Assembly (NCBI GenBank): GCA_021778895.1
Contig: JAJYBR010000002.1
Span: 186,001 to 250,000, forward strand
Length of the DNA stretch: 64,000 nt
DNA from: Actinomycetes bacterium
Lineage (GTDB): Bacteria > Actinomycetota > Acidimicrobiia > Acidimicrobiales > RAAP-2
Direction: 5' to 3'
In this document: positions 7,701-18,824 of the stretch, piece by piece
Position numbering within the stretch: position 1 is the stretch's first letter
Layout: each line of letters starts with the position of its first letter
The notes under the pieces: generated by a model
Databases searched by the model: none
What the model saw: the letters and a program-made list of their open reading frames with translations, nothing else
What the model was told of the DNA's origin: nothing
Program-made: the position numbers and the translations under genes

Positions 7701-8789
7701 GTGGGCCTGACCCACCTCACGCTCCGGGACTTCCGGACGTTCTCCTCGCTGGACTTCACGCCGGACCGCGAATCGGTGACGGTGCTGGTGTCACCCAACG
7801 GCACCGGCAAGACGTCGGTCCTCGAGGCGATCTTCGCCTTGGCGACGGCGGGGTCGTTCCGCACGACCAGCGGCGCCGACCTGATCCGGACGGGGTCCCC
7901 GCATGCCGAGGTCCATGGTGTCGTCGAGCACCGTGGCCGGCGCGTCCAGATCGACCTGGTGATCGAGCGAACGGCCCGGGGCAGCCGCAAGCGCATGCTG
8001 GTGAACGGACAGCGTCCCCAGTCACGGCTGGAGCTGGGTGACTCGCTGCCGCTGACGGTGTTCACCCCGGAGGGTGTCGACGTCATCCGCCAGGGTCCCG
8101 AGCACCGCCGGGAGCTGATCGACCATCTTCTGGTCGACGAGGCACCGTTGTCGGCTCCGGCCCTCGAGCGCTACGCCCGCATCCTGTCCCAACGCAACGC
8201 GGTGCTGCGCCGGATCCAGGGCGGGGGATTGACGCCTCCGGACCGTGAGGAGTTGGCCACCTGGTCCGCGGATCTGGTCGAGGCGGGAGGGGAGGTGATG
8301 GAGCTGCGTCGCGGGCTCATCTCCCGCCTGCTCCCGCACCTGCGCCACTACCACCAAGAGCTCACGGGCGCCACCGACGAGGTGGCCCTGGCCTACGACG
8401 CGACCTGGTCGACGGACCCGGCCCGCTCACTCGACGAGACCCTCGACGATGACATCGCTCGGGGGCATACCACCCGCGGGCCCCACCGCGACGACGTGCG
8501 CATCTCCCTCGTGGGGCGGGACACGCGCCGCCAGGCCTCCCAAGGCGAGCAGCGCACACTGGCACTGGCCCTGCGCCTGGCGGGCCACCAGGTCGTCGTC
8601 GAGCACCGCAACGTGTCGCCGGTGATCCTCCTCGACGACGTGTTCAGCGAGCTGGACGCCGCTCGCAGCGAGCGGCTCCTGGCGCTGCTGCCGGTGGGCC
8701 AGACACTCGTGACGACGGCGGTGGCGCCGCCGCGCCAGCTGGCGACGGCCGCGATCGTCGACGTGCGCCAGGGGACGGGCACCTCGTGA
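7701..8789 (+). CDS. recF: DNA replication and repair protein RecF
   Basis: RecF is an SMC-like ATPase that loads RecA at gaps with RecO and RecR. At 362 residues it has the normal length. Walker A is SPNGTGKTSVLEA at about 31-43, the signature region is QGEQRTLALALRLAGH near 280, and Walker B is PVILLDDVFSELD. GPHRDD is also conserved in RecF. The start is GTG (GTGGGCCTG). The stop overlaps the next gene's GTG by four bases. Confidence 0.96.
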   Translation: MGLTHLTLRDFRTFSSLDFTPDRESVTVLVSPNGTGKTSVLEAIFALATAGSFRTTSGADLIRTGSPHAEVHGVVEHRGRRVQIDLVIERTARGSRKRMLVNGQRPQSRLELGDSLPLTVFTPEGVDVIRQGPEHRRELIDHLLVDEAPLSAPALERYARILSQRNAVLRRIQGGGLTPPDREELATWSADLVEAGGEVMELRRGLISRLLPHLRHYHQELTGATDEVALAYDATWSTDPARSLDETLDDDIARGHTTRGPHRDDVRISLVGRDTRRQASQGEQRTLALALRLAGHQVVVEHRNVSPVILLDDVFSELDAARSERLLALLPVGQTLVTTAVAPPRQLATAAIVDVRQGTGTS

Positions 8790-9085
8790 GTCAGGATCCC
8801 CGCCGCCTGGGCGACGTCCTGCGCGAGGTGGCCAAGACGCTCGGCCGCTCCGACCTGGGCCAGGTGGACGAGCTGCGCCGCCGGTGGCTCGAGCACGCCG
8901 ATCCCGAGCTCGCGACCTCGTGCGTCCCCCAAGCGCTCGAGGAGGGGAGGCTCCTCGTGAGCGTCCCCACCGGGGCGCACGCCGAGCGGGTGCGTCGACA
9001 GTCGGCCGCCATCCTCGCCTGGTACGCCGACCTGGGTGCCGCGGCGCCGACCTCGGTGGTTCCCCGGATCCGGCGCGGTTCGTGA
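8786..9085 (+). CDS. DUF721/DciA-like protein
   Basis: This is a 99-residue protein of the DUF721 family, which includes DciA, the replicative helicase loader or operator of most bacteria lacking DnaC/DnaI. Its place between recF and gyrB equals that of mycobacterial Rv0004. The N-terminus RRLGDVLREVAKTLG and the central LATSCVPQALEEGRLLVSV fit the family. Overlap with recF (GTGA) implies coupling. A helicase-loading role is inferred from family and position. Confidence 0.85.
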   Translation: MSQDPRRLGDVLREVAKTLGRSDLGQVDELRRRWLEHADPELATSCVPQALEEGRLLVSVPTGAHAERVRRQSAAILAWYADLGAAAPTSVVPRIRRGS

Positions 9086-9187
9086 GCCGGTGGGTCGGCG
9101 GGGTGTCAGACCCCACCGGGTAGACTGGCGGGGCCGAACAGTGGCGTCGGCTGCGTTGAGCTGAGCCCGTTGGTACACCAGACCTGA

Positions 9188-11131
<1,944 letters not shown>

Positions 11132-11149
11132 ACGCAGGACCGGAGGACC

Positions 11150-13624
11150 ATGGTTCGCAAGAAGGCTTCCACGGGCGGGTCGACGACCGCCGGCATCGAC
11201 ATCCCCCTGGGCTACATCGAGCCCATCGAGATCAACCTCGAGATGGAGCGCTCGTTCCTCGAGTACTCCATGTCGGTCATCGTGTCACGCGCGCTGCCCG
11301 ACGTGCGTGACGGGCTCAAGCCCGTGCACCGGCGCATCCTGTACTCGATGTTCGACCAGGGCCTGCGGCCGGACCGGCCCTACTCCAAGTGCGCCAAGGT
11401 CGTCGGCGAGGTGATGGGCACCTACCACCCCCACGGTGACTCGGCGATCTACGACGCGCTGGTGCGCATGGTCCAGGACTTCTCGATGCGCCACCCGCTC
11501 ATCGACGGCCACGGCAACTTCGGCGGGACCGGTCCCGACGAGGGCGCCGCCGCGATGCGCTACACCGAGTGCCGCCTGGCGCCGCTGGCCCTGGAGATGC
11601 TCGACGCGATCGACGAGGAGACCGTCGACTTCGAGCCCAACTACGACAACACCAGCCAGCAGCCCTCGGTCCTGCCCGCGCGATTCCCGAACCTGCTGGT
11701 CAACGGGTCCCAGGGCATCGCGGTGGGGATGGCCACCAAAATCCCGCCGCACAACCTGGGTGAGGTGATCGACGCGACTCTGCACCTGCTGGAGCACCCC
11801 GACGCGACCCTGGAGTCGCTGATGGCGTTCGTCAAGGGCCCTGACTTTCCCACGGGTGCCCAGATCCTGGGACGCCAGGGCATCCTCGACGCCTTCCGCA
11901 CCGGGCGCGGCTCGGTCAAGATGCGCGCGGTGGCCGAGATCGAGGAGCATCGCGGCGAGACGCGCATCGTCGTGACCGAGTTCCCCTACGAGGTCGCGGT
12001 CGAGTCGGTCGAGGAGAAGATCTACGACCTGGTCAAGTCGGGTGACCTCGAGGGCATCGCCGCCGTCCAGAACGACTCGGCGGGCCGCAAGGCACGCCTG
12101 GTGATCCGCCTCAAGCGCGACGCCAACGCCAACGTGGTGCTGAACAAGCTCTACAAGAACACCAACCTGCAGACCACGTTCGCGGTGAACATGCTGGCCC
12201 TGGTCGACGGTGCCCCGAAGACCTTGACGCTGACCCAGATGATGCAGCACTACATCGCCCACCAGGTCGAGGTCGTGACGCGCCGCTCGCAGTACCGGCT
12301 GCGGCGCGCCCAGGAGCGGGCGCACATCGTCGAGGGCCTGCTGCGGGCGATCGACATGCTCGACGAGGTCGTCCAGGCCATCCGGCAGTCCGACGACCGG
12401 GCGGGTGCGCGCGTCGCGTTGATGGCGGCGCCGTTCTCGTTCAGCGAGGAGCAGGCCAACCACATCCTCGACATGACCCTGGGGCGGTTGACGCGCCTCG
12501 GTCGCAGCGAGCTCAACGACGAGATGGAGCGCTTGCGCGCCACCATCGCCGAGCTGCAGGCGATCCTGGCCGACGAGTCGACCTTGCGCGGCGTGATCGC
12601 CAGCGAGCTCAGGCAGGTGCGCGCGCGCTTCGCCACGGACCGGCTGACCAGCATCGTCAACGACCCCGGCGAGCTGGGAGCCGAGGACCTGATCGAGGAC
12701 GAGGAGATCGTCATCACGATGACGCGCGCTGGCTACGTGAAGTCGGTGGCCGTCGACGCCTTCCGCGTCCAGGGGCGCGGCGGACGCGGCGTCCAGGGAG
12801 CCAAGCTGCGCGACGAGGACTTCGTCGACCAGATCATCCACACGACCGCGCACGCCTACATCCTCCTGTTCTCGAACCGGGGGCGCGTCTTTCGGCTCCG
12901 GGGCTACGAGATTCCCCGCAAGGAGCGCACGGCCAAGGGAACCGCGATCGTCAACCTGCTCAACCTGCTGCCCTCCGAGATGATCCAGGCGGTGGTGGCG
13001 ACGACGGACTTCCCCGACGATCAGCACCTGATGTTCCTGACCGCGGCGGGCACGGTGAAGAAGACGGCCTTCTCCGAGTACGACAAGTCCCGGCGCGAGG
13101 GCTGGATCGCTATCCACCTGCGCGACGACGACGAGGTCGTGCGCGTCGTGCCGACGGCCAGCGGCGACGACCTGATGGTCGTGACCAGCCAGGGCATGGC
13201 CATCCGCTTCGCCGAGTCCGACGTGCGCGAGATGGGCCGCGACGCCACCGGCGTGCGCGGCATCCGGCTGCGCCCGGCGGACCGGGCCATCTCCCTGGAC
13301 GTGGTGCGGCCCGGTGCCGACCTCTTCCTCGTCACCGACTCGGGCTTCGGCAAGCGGGTCAAGACGGATCGCTTCACCACCCAGGGCCGGGGGGGCCAGG
13401 GCGTGCGGAGCATCCGCCTCACGGCCGCACGCGGCTTCGTGGTCGGGGCGCAGATGGCCGAGCTGGACGACGAGGTGATGCTGGCCTCGACCGGCGGCGT
13501 GGTGATCCGCACCGCGGTGCGCGAGGTCTCCTCCCAGGGTCGTGACGCGACCGGCGTGCGGGTCATGAACCTGGACGATGGCGACGCCGTCGCCACCGCC
13601 ACCGTCGTCGCCAGTGGCGACTAG
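11150..13624 (+). CDS. gyrA: DNA gyrase subunit A
   Basis: This is the breakage-reunion subunit of gyrase, 824 residues. The catalytic tyrosine is Tyr138 in [10 protein letters not shown]. The quinolone-determining region reads [16 protein letters not shown], with Ser and Asp at the E. coli 83 and 87 equivalents; mycobacteria have Ala at the first. The C-terminal beta-pinwheel carries the GyrA box [10 protein letters not shown]. It pairs with gyrB just upstream. Confidence 0.98.
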   Translation: MVRKKASTGGSTTAGIDIPLGYIEPIEINLEMERSFLEYSMSVIVSRALPDVRDGLKPVHRRILYSMFDQGLRPDRPYSKCAKVVGEVMGTYHPHGDSAIYDALVRMVQDFSMRHPLIDGHGNFGGTGPDEGAAAMRYTECRLAPLALEMLDAIDEETVDFEPNYDNTSQQPSVLPARFPNLLVNGSQGIAVGMATKIPPHNLGEVIDATLHLLEHPDATLESLMAFVKGPDFPTGAQILGRQGILDAFRTGRGSVKMRAVAEIEEHRGETRIVVTEFPYEVAVESVEEKIYDLVKSGDLEGIAAVQNDSAGRKARLVIRLKRDANANVVLNKLYKNTNLQTTFAVNMLALVDGAPKTLTLTQMMQHYIAHQVEVVTRRSQYRLRRAQERAHIVEGLLRAIDMLDEVVQAIRQSDDRAGARVALMAAPFSFSEEQANHILDMTLGRLTRLGRSELNDEMERLRATIAELQAILADESTLRGVIASELRQVRARFATDRLTSIVNDPGELGAEDLIEDEEIVITMTRAGYVKSVAVDAFRVQGRGGRGVQGAKLRDEDFVDQIIHTTAHAYILLFSNRGRVFRLRGYEIPRKERTAKGTAIVNLLNLLPSEMIQAVVATTDFPDDQHLMFLTAAGTVKKTAFSEYDKSRREGWIAIHLRDDDEVVRVVPTASGDDLMVVTSQGMAIRFAESDVREMGRDATGVRGIRLRPADRAISLDVVRPGADLFLVTDSGFGKRVKTDRFTTQGRGGQGVRSIRLTAARGFVVGAQMAELDDEVMLASTGGVVIRTAVREVSSQGRDATGVRVMNLDDGDAVATATVVASGD

Positions 13625-13683
13625 TTGCGCCGAGCGGTGCCAGACGTGATGCGAGTCGCACCGCCACCGGGCCAGGCGCCGGA

Positions 13684-15282
13684 ATGCTGATCGCCCGCGA
13701 CCTCAGCGTCGAGATCGGCCCGCGCACGCTGGTCGGCCCTTGCGCGTTCTCCATCGGCGATGGCGAGAAGGTCGGCATCGTGGGGCGCAACGGCGCGGGC
13801 AAGTCGACGCTCCTCGCGGTGCTGCGCGGCACCACGCCGGGCCACGTGCGCGTGGGCGGGTCGGTGGTCACGCAGGGCCGGGTGAGCCACCTGCCCCAAG
13901 AGCCCGTCAGCGGCGGCCTCGGCGTCGACCCGATCGGGCTGTCCCACGTGCTGTCGGCCCGCGGACTCGACGCTCTCGACGCGGAGGTCCACCACGCCCG
14001 CCACGCGATGGCCGAGGACCCTACCGATGAGACGATCGAGCGGTTCACCTCGCTCGAGGCCGAGTTCGCCGCGCGGGGCGGCTACGAGGCCGAGTCGGAG
14101 GTCGGACGGCTGGCCGCGGGTCTCGGCCTGCCCGAAGCCTTGCTCCTGGAGGACCTGTCCTCCCTGTCGGGAGGTCAGCGCCGGCGCGTCGACCTCATGC
14201 GGGTTCTCTACGAGCAGCCCGACGTCCTGGTGCTCGACGAGCCGACCAACCACCTCGACGCGGCGGCCAAGCGCTGGCTCTTCGAGGAGATCGAGCGCTT
14301 CGCCGGCACGGTCCTGGTGATCAGCCACGACCTGCCCCTGCTCGACCGGGTCATCGATCGCGTCCTGGCGCTGCGCGACGGGCAGCTGCGTGACTACCGC
14401 GGGACGTACTCGGACTACCTGCGCCAGGACGAGGAACGGCGGCGCTCCGAGCAGAAGCTGGCCGCAGCCGAGTCGGCCGAGATCCACCGCCTGCGCACGC
14501 TCGCCGACTCGATGCGCGGTCAGACGGCCAAGCGCGCGCGCAAGGCCAAGGTTCTGGACCGCCGCGTGGAGCGGCTGGAGGCCGACCGCACCACCGTGCG
14601 CACGCGCGAGCGGACCGTGACCTTCCGCCTGCCCGCCCCACCCCGCAGCGGGGACGTGCCCTTCACGGTCGAGCACCTCGCCGTGCGCTACGGCAGCCAC
14701 CGGGTCCTGCGCGACACGTCCTTCATCACCCGTCGCGGCGACCGGATCCTCATCGTGGGCCGCAACGGCGCGGGCAAGTCGTCGCTGCTGCGATGCCTGG
14801 TCGGCGTGCAAGAGGCCCAAGGTGGCACGGTGCGTCTCGGGGCCAACGTCACCCTGGGCTACTTCGCCCAGGAGTACGAGCAGCTCGACTTCACGCGCAC
14901 GGTCTTCGAGCACCTCCAGTCCACGACCATGCCCTCGGACGTGCAGCGTCGGGCGCTCCTGGGGGCCTTCGGGCTGCCCGGGGCCGCCGCCGAGCAGCTG
15001 CCGGCGTCGCTCTCGGGCGGGGAGCGCGCCAAGCTGTCCCTGGCGCTGCTCGCCGCGTCACGGGCCAACGTGCTGGTGCTCGACGAGCCGACGAACAACC
15101 TCGACCCGGCGAGCGTCGACGCCCTGGGCAAGGTGCTGCGCAGCTGGCACGGGACGATCATCGCGGTCTCCCACGAGCTCGCCTTCGTCGAGCGCCTCGA
15201 GCCCACGCACGCCGTCTTGTTGCCCGACGAGCACTTCGACCTGTGGCGCGACGAGTACCTGGACCTGATCGAGCAGCGCTGA
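13684..15282 (+). CDS. ABC-F family ATPase (tandem ABC domains)
   Basis: This is a soluble protein of 532 residues with two ABC ATPase domains and no membrane part, typical of ABC-F translation factors. Walker A motifs GRNGAGKS occur near 34 and 360, signatures are LSGGQRRRV near 161 and LSGGERAKL near 443, and Walker B motifs are VLDEPTNHLD and VLDEPTNNLD. The inter-domain linker (about 245-310) is charged and helical (KRARKAKVLDRRVERLEADR) like the P-site tRNA interaction motif. Which ABC-F class it is (EttA-like or resistance type) cannot be told by eye. Its stop abuts the stop of the convergent gene. Confidence 0.9.
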   Translation: MLIARDLSVEIGPRTLVGPCAFSIGDGEKVGIVGRNGAGKSTLLAVLRGTTPGHVRVGGSVVTQGRVSHLPQEPVSGGLGVDPIGLSHVLSARGLDALDAEVHHARHAMAEDPTDETIERFTSLEAEFAARGGYEAESEVGRLAAGLGLPEALLLEDLSSLSGGQRRRVDLMRVLYEQPDVLVLDEPTNHLDAAAKRWLFEEIERFAGTVLVISHDLPLLDRVIDRVLALRDGQLRDYRGTYSDYLRQDEERRRSEQKLAAAESAEIHRLRTLADSMRGQTAKRARKAKVLDRRVERLEADRTTVRTRERTVTFRLPAPPRSGDVPFTVEHLAVRYGSHRVLRDTSFITRRGDRILIVGRNGAGKSSLLRCLVGVQEAQGGTVRLGANVTLGYFAQEYEQLDFTRTVFEHLQSTTMPSDVQRRALLGAFGLPGAAAEQLPASLSGGERAKLSLALLAASRANVLVLDEPTNNLDPASVDALGKVLRSWHGTIIAVSHELAFVERLEPTHAVLLPDEHFDLWRDEYLDLIEQR

Positions 15283-16134
15283 TCAGGGGATGCGGACCGT
15301 GGTGGACGCCACGGCGAGCACCGACGCCGTCCAGGGACCCGCTGTGGAGGCGCCCGTGACCAGGTAGGTGGGCAAGAGCCAGGTCGTCGCGTCGCCCATC
15401 CCGTAGGGCATCCACGTGAGAGTGGCGTGCTCGATGCGCACGGGCGGCCCGGCAGTGCCCGCACGTGGGGCGCGCAGCGCGGCCAGGGCCGCCGCGGGCG
15501 AGCTCACGCGCAGGTCGCGGCGGATCGAGACCACGAAGGCCGGACCCGCGGCGTGGGTGATGCGGTCGTTGCGCTGCGTGATCCGCACGTGCAGCTCGCT
15601 GCGCATCGCGTCCACGCTGACGGCCAGGGAGGCGTGGGCCCGGTCGGTTCGCGGCACCGCCAGATCCCACTGGTGCGCGAGGAAGGCGCGCAGCGCCGCG
15701 ACCGAGGGTCCCGCACCGTCGGGGCCGTCGTAGGACCAGCGGCCGACGCCGCCGGACGTGTCGTAGGTCACGCGCGCACCGTTCGCGGCGACGATCAGGT
15801 AGGCGGTGCCGTTGTAGACGCTGACCATCCCGCTCACGCCGAACAGGCTCGCGAGCTGGGTGAGCACCGTGAGGGGAGCGCCCGGCGCCGACATCTGGTA
15901 GCCGGTGGCGACGAAGGCCTGCGGGGTCCACGCGGGGCCGTGAACGGGCGCCGCCGACGTGACGCGCACCGGGTGGGTCGTCGCGGCCAGCGGCACGGGC
16001 GTCGAGCCGGTGCGGCCCAGCAGCACACTGGCGCCGGCGGTCGCCAGGGCGACGAGGACGCCAACGAGGGGCGCGCCGACGCGCAGGACCACCGGAACTC
16101 GGGGACGGGACGGGACATCGTGGTCACCGGTCAT
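15283..16134 (-). CDS. Hypothetical membrane-anchored exported protein
   Basis: I recognise no family. The 283-residue protein has a short cytoplasmic N-terminus, one hydrophobic segment (about 16-40, VLRVGAPLVGVLVALATAGA) and an extracytoplasmic remainder rich in Ala, Thr and Val. It could be a signal anchor or an uncleaved signal. Its stop codon abuts that of the ABC-F gene (TGATCA), and the upstream gene on the same strand is also exported. The function is unknown. Confidence 0.7.
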   Translation of the reverse strand: MTGDHDVPSRPRVPVVLRVGAPLVGVLVALATAGASVLLGRTGSTPVPLAATTHPVRVTSAAPVHGPAWTPQAFVATGYQMSAPGAPLTVLTQLASLFGVSGMVSVYNGTAYLIVAANGARVTYDTSGGVGRWSYDGPDGAGPSVAALRAFLAHQWDLAVPRTDRAHASLAVSVDAMRSELHVRITQRNDRITHAAGPAFVVSIRRDLRVSSPAAALAALRAPRAGTAGPPVRIEHATLTWMPYGMGDATTWLLPTYLVTGASTAGPWTASVLAVASTTVRIP

Positions 16135-16174
16135 GCACCCAGTCTGGCGCGCGGGCGATACCCCGCCCGCGGGC

Positions 16175-16870
16175 TCAGCCCTTCGTCGGAGTCACGCACC
16201 CGTTGGTGCCGTCACCGCACTCGCCGGTGACGTGGAAGGTGACGGGGTGGAAGGCGACGACGGGACTCCCCACGTCGATCTGGATGACTCCCCCGGGGAC
16301 GAGGACGGACGCGCCGGGGGCACCCGTCTGGCGGTGGCCGTTGTCGAAGACGACGACCGGTCCGCGCGCCGGGCCTACGCGCGTGGCCGACAGCGGCTGG
16401 CCCCAGACCGCGAAGAGCTCACCGAGGGTGAAGGTGCCGCGCCGGGGTGCCTCGATGTGGACGATCCCGTCGTTGGCGTGCGTGTGCAGCCAGTACAGGC
16501 AGTCGTGCAGGCCGACGTCGACGAAGGTGCGGGCCCCCGAGCCGGTGGTGACCGCGGGGCTGGTGATGCCGATGCCGGCGGGCAGGCGCTCGGGCTGGCC
16601 GTCGACGTAGAGCGTGACCATCGTGTGGACGTGGTAGGTGACGCTCTGGCGGCCGATGCCGCGACACGTGATGCCGTCGACGGGCGCGCCACTGGCGGCC
16701 CCGGCGGGGGCGAGCACGGGGACCGGCTGGACCGGGACACCCTCGGGTCCCGGCGCCGCGGCGGCCGGAGCGCCCGCCGACAGCCACGCGGCGACGCCGG
16801 CGACGACCACCAGCATCGCGAGCAGGGTGGCCGGGATCAGCCGGCGTCGAGAGACGGGGGTGGGGCGCAC
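16175..16870 (-). CDS. Secreted protein with conserved HVH and WLHTHANDG motifs
   Basis: The 231-residue exported protein has an N-terminal signal or anchor (RRRLIPATLLAMLVVVAGVAA) followed by Ala/Pro-rich sequence. The conserved core is YHVHTMVTLYVDGQPERLPA, then CLYWLHTHANDGIVHIEAP, then FTLGELFAVWGQPLS. I recall this arrangement in uncharacterised exported proteins of actinobacteria and other phyla. The clustered histidines suggest metal binding, but that is inference. Cys pairs, including CGDGTNGC near the C-terminus, could form disulfides outside the cell. Confidence 0.75.
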   Translation of the reverse strand: MRPTPVSRRRLIPATLLAMLVVVAGVAAWLSAGAPAAAAPGPEGVPVQPVPVLAPAGAASGAPVDGITCRGIGRQSVTYHVHTMVTLYVDGQPERLPAGIGITSPAVTTGSGARTFVDVGLHDCLYWLHTHANDGIVHIEAPRRGTFTLGELFAVWGQPLSATRVGPARGPVVVFDNGHRQTGAPGASVLVPGGVIQIDVGSPVVAFHPVTFHVTGECGDGTNGCVTPTKG

Positions 16871-16879
16871 CGGTCCATG

Positions 16880-17866
16880 CTAGGCGGGAGGTCGCGGTTC
16901 TCCGGGGGTCGGGGGCGGGGTCGGCGTGACGAGGAGCTCGCTCGTCATCGACCCGTCGGTGATGGCCTGCAGGCGTCGCAGGGCGTTCTCCATCGTGGCG
17001 ATGTTGCCGTCGAGGAAGATCGTGTTGCCCTGCGAGGTCCGCGCCACGTCGAGCAGGGTCTCGGTCCACATGGTGAAGGCCAGCAGGGCCGAGCTGATGC
17101 CGCTGTCCTCGAGGAGATGGGCCGACTCACTCAGCCCCTGGCTGAGAGCGGTGCGGAACGAGGCCAGTCCCTGCCCGCGCAGCCGGGCCGCGGTGGCCTC
17201 GTTCTCGGCGGCGATGCGGATCGCCGCGCCCTCGGCCTCGGCCTGCTTGGTGCGCGTGATCAGGAGCGCCTGGCCCTCGAACTCGGCCGCGCGCTGGGCA
17301 TTGGTCGCGGCCACGACCCGGCTCATGGAGTCCATGACGGCCTGGTCGAACATGATGTCGTTGATGGCCAGGTCGAGCAGGCTGTAGCCCCAGCCGGCCA
17401 GCTGCTCGTTCAGGCTCTCCTTGGCGTGCGTGGCGATCTCGCCGCGTAGGCCGAGGATCTCGGCCTGCTTCTTGCTGGCCACGAACTCGCGGACCGACGC
17501 CTCCACCGCGGAGGTCAGGGCCGTCGTGAAGGCCAACGGGTTGATGAACTTGAAGGCGACCAGCTGGATGGTCTCGGGCTCGTGGTCCGAGACCGCGAAG
17601 ATGATGGTCGCGGTGAAGTGCACGGCCGCCTGGTCGTTGGTGATGGCGGCGAACTCGAGCTTGGACGTCTGGTTCTGGACCGGGATGCGCGAGCGGACGT
17701 GCTCGATGATCGGCATGATGAAGTGCAGGCCGGGGCCGAGGGTGCGCCGGTACTGCCCGAAGCGCGTCACGACGCCGACGGAGGCCTGCCCGACGGTGCA
17801 GGCCGAGAACCACAGCAGCGTGACCAGCACGACCACCACCACGACCAGCGCGACGATGAGGCCCAT
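16880..17866 (-). CDS. SPFH/Band 7 domain protein (stomatin/flotillin-like)
   Basis: This membrane scaffold of 328 residues has an N-terminal TM helix (MGLIVALVVVVVVLVTLLW), then the SPFH domain from VGQASVGVVTRFGQYRRTLGPGL to about residue 180, then an Ala/Glu-rich helical region (QAEAEGAAIRIAAENEATAA) and a Pro-rich tail. The ATG at 17866 is chosen because GAGGGGGTGCCG precedes it. The in-frame GTG further upstream would add a 15-residue polar leader before the TM. SPFH proteins assemble into rings at membrane microdomains and often associate with proteases. The partner here is unknown. Confidence 0.85.
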   Translation of the reverse strand: MGLIVALVVVVVVLVTLLWFSACTVGQASVGVVTRFGQYRRTLGPGLHFIMPIIEHVRSRIPVQNQTSKLEFAAITNDQAAVHFTATIIFAVSDHEPETIQLVAFKFINPLAFTTALTSAVEASVREFVASKKQAEILGLRGEIATHAKESLNEQLAGWGYSLLDLAINDIMFDQAVMDSMSRVVAATNAQRAAEFEGQALLITRTKQAEAEGAAIRIAAENEATAARLRGQGLASFRTALSQGLSESAHLLEDSGISSALLAFTMWTETLLDVARTSQGNTIFLDGNIATMENALRRLQAITDGSMTSELLVTPTPPPTPGEPRPPA

Positions 17867-17940
17867 CGGCACCCCCTCGTCGCGCACCCTAGCAGTGGCG
17901 CCAAGAGCCACCGGTAGTCTGGTGGCCGGCGGCGGGCGAG

Positions 17941-18735
17941 ATGGCCACGGGCGTCACGGGCCGCGCGCCCGCACCAGATCGGACAGTCATGGCAGCAGCT
18001 TCCTCGGATTCCCCGTCGCGCGGACCGCGTCGCAGCACGCGCCTGGCCATCGCGACCCAGCGCCGCGCGTGGACCCGACGGGTCGACACGTGGGACCGCC
18101 ACAACGACGCCGGCATGACCAAGGTGGCCGCGGCGGCCATCGACACGGTCGACCTGCGCCCGGGGTTGACGTGCGTGGACCTCGGCTGCGGCGGTGGGCG
18201 CCTGGCCCTGGAGCTGGCCCGGCGGGGTGCCACGGTGGTCGGCGTCGATGTGAGCGCGGCCATGGTGGACCGGATGCTGAGCCTGGCCCGCGAGGAGGGG
18301 CTCACCACGGTGACCGGCGTCGTCTCGCCGATCGAGGAGCTGCACCTGGACCCGGACTCGGTGGACGTCGTCGTGTCGAACTACGCCCTGCACCACCTGC
18401 TCGATCCCGACAAGGCCCGCGTCGTGCGCGCCGCCTACGGGTGGCTCCGTCCGGGCGGCCAGTTCATCAACGCGGACATGATGCTGGGCCGGGGCACCAC
18501 CGCCCAGGACCGCCAGGTCATCGCCGGCAAGGTGCGGGCCATGGCCAAGAAGGGGATTCCCGGTCTGTGGCGCATCGCCAAGAACGCGGGGCGCTACCTT
18601 TTGCGCCTGCGCGAGCGTCCCATCACGCCCGAGGCGTGGTCGCGCCTCCTGCGGGAGGCCGGCTTCACGCAGGTGAGCGCGCGCAACGTGGTGGCCGAGG
18701 CCAACGTGGTCAGCGGCATCAAGCCAGCGGCCTAG
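17941..18735 (+). CDS. Class I SAM-dependent methyltransferase
   Basis: The 264-residue protein has a methyltransferase core. Motif I CVDLGCGGGRLALEL is near residue 79, VVGVDVSAAMVDRM follows as the acidic beta-2 end, and VDVVVSNYALHHLLDP is the motif IV region. The closest look is to UbiE/menaquinone-type methyltransferases, but the substrate cannot be named. The first 15-20 residues are weakly conserved, and an internal ATG at 17989 is an alternative start. Confidence 0.85.
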   Translation: MATGVTGRAPAPDRTVMAAASSDSPSRGPRRSTRLAIATQRRAWTRRVDTWDRHNDAGMTKVAAAAIDTVDLRPGLTCVDLGCGGGRLALELARRGATVVGVDVSAAMVDRMLSLAREEGLTTVTGVVSPIEELHLDPDSVDVVVSNYALHHLLDPDKARVVRAAYGWLRPGGQFINADMMLGRGTTAQDRQVIAGKVRAMAKKGIPGLWRIAKNAGRYLLRLRERPITPEAWSRLLREAGFTQVSARNVVAEANVVSGIKPAA

Positions 18736-18824
18736 CCCGGGCGCGATTCGCCGCTCACGCGGTCCGGGGGATCGCGCAGGTCACCGACGGGCCGTCGTCG
18801 AGCTCGGCGCGCGCCGGTGCCGGA

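Noticed and set aside
9103..9117. Short GGGGT...ACCCC hairpin upstream of gyrB
   Set aside because: The stem is only five base pairs and no T-run follows, so it is too weak to call a terminator or attenuator.
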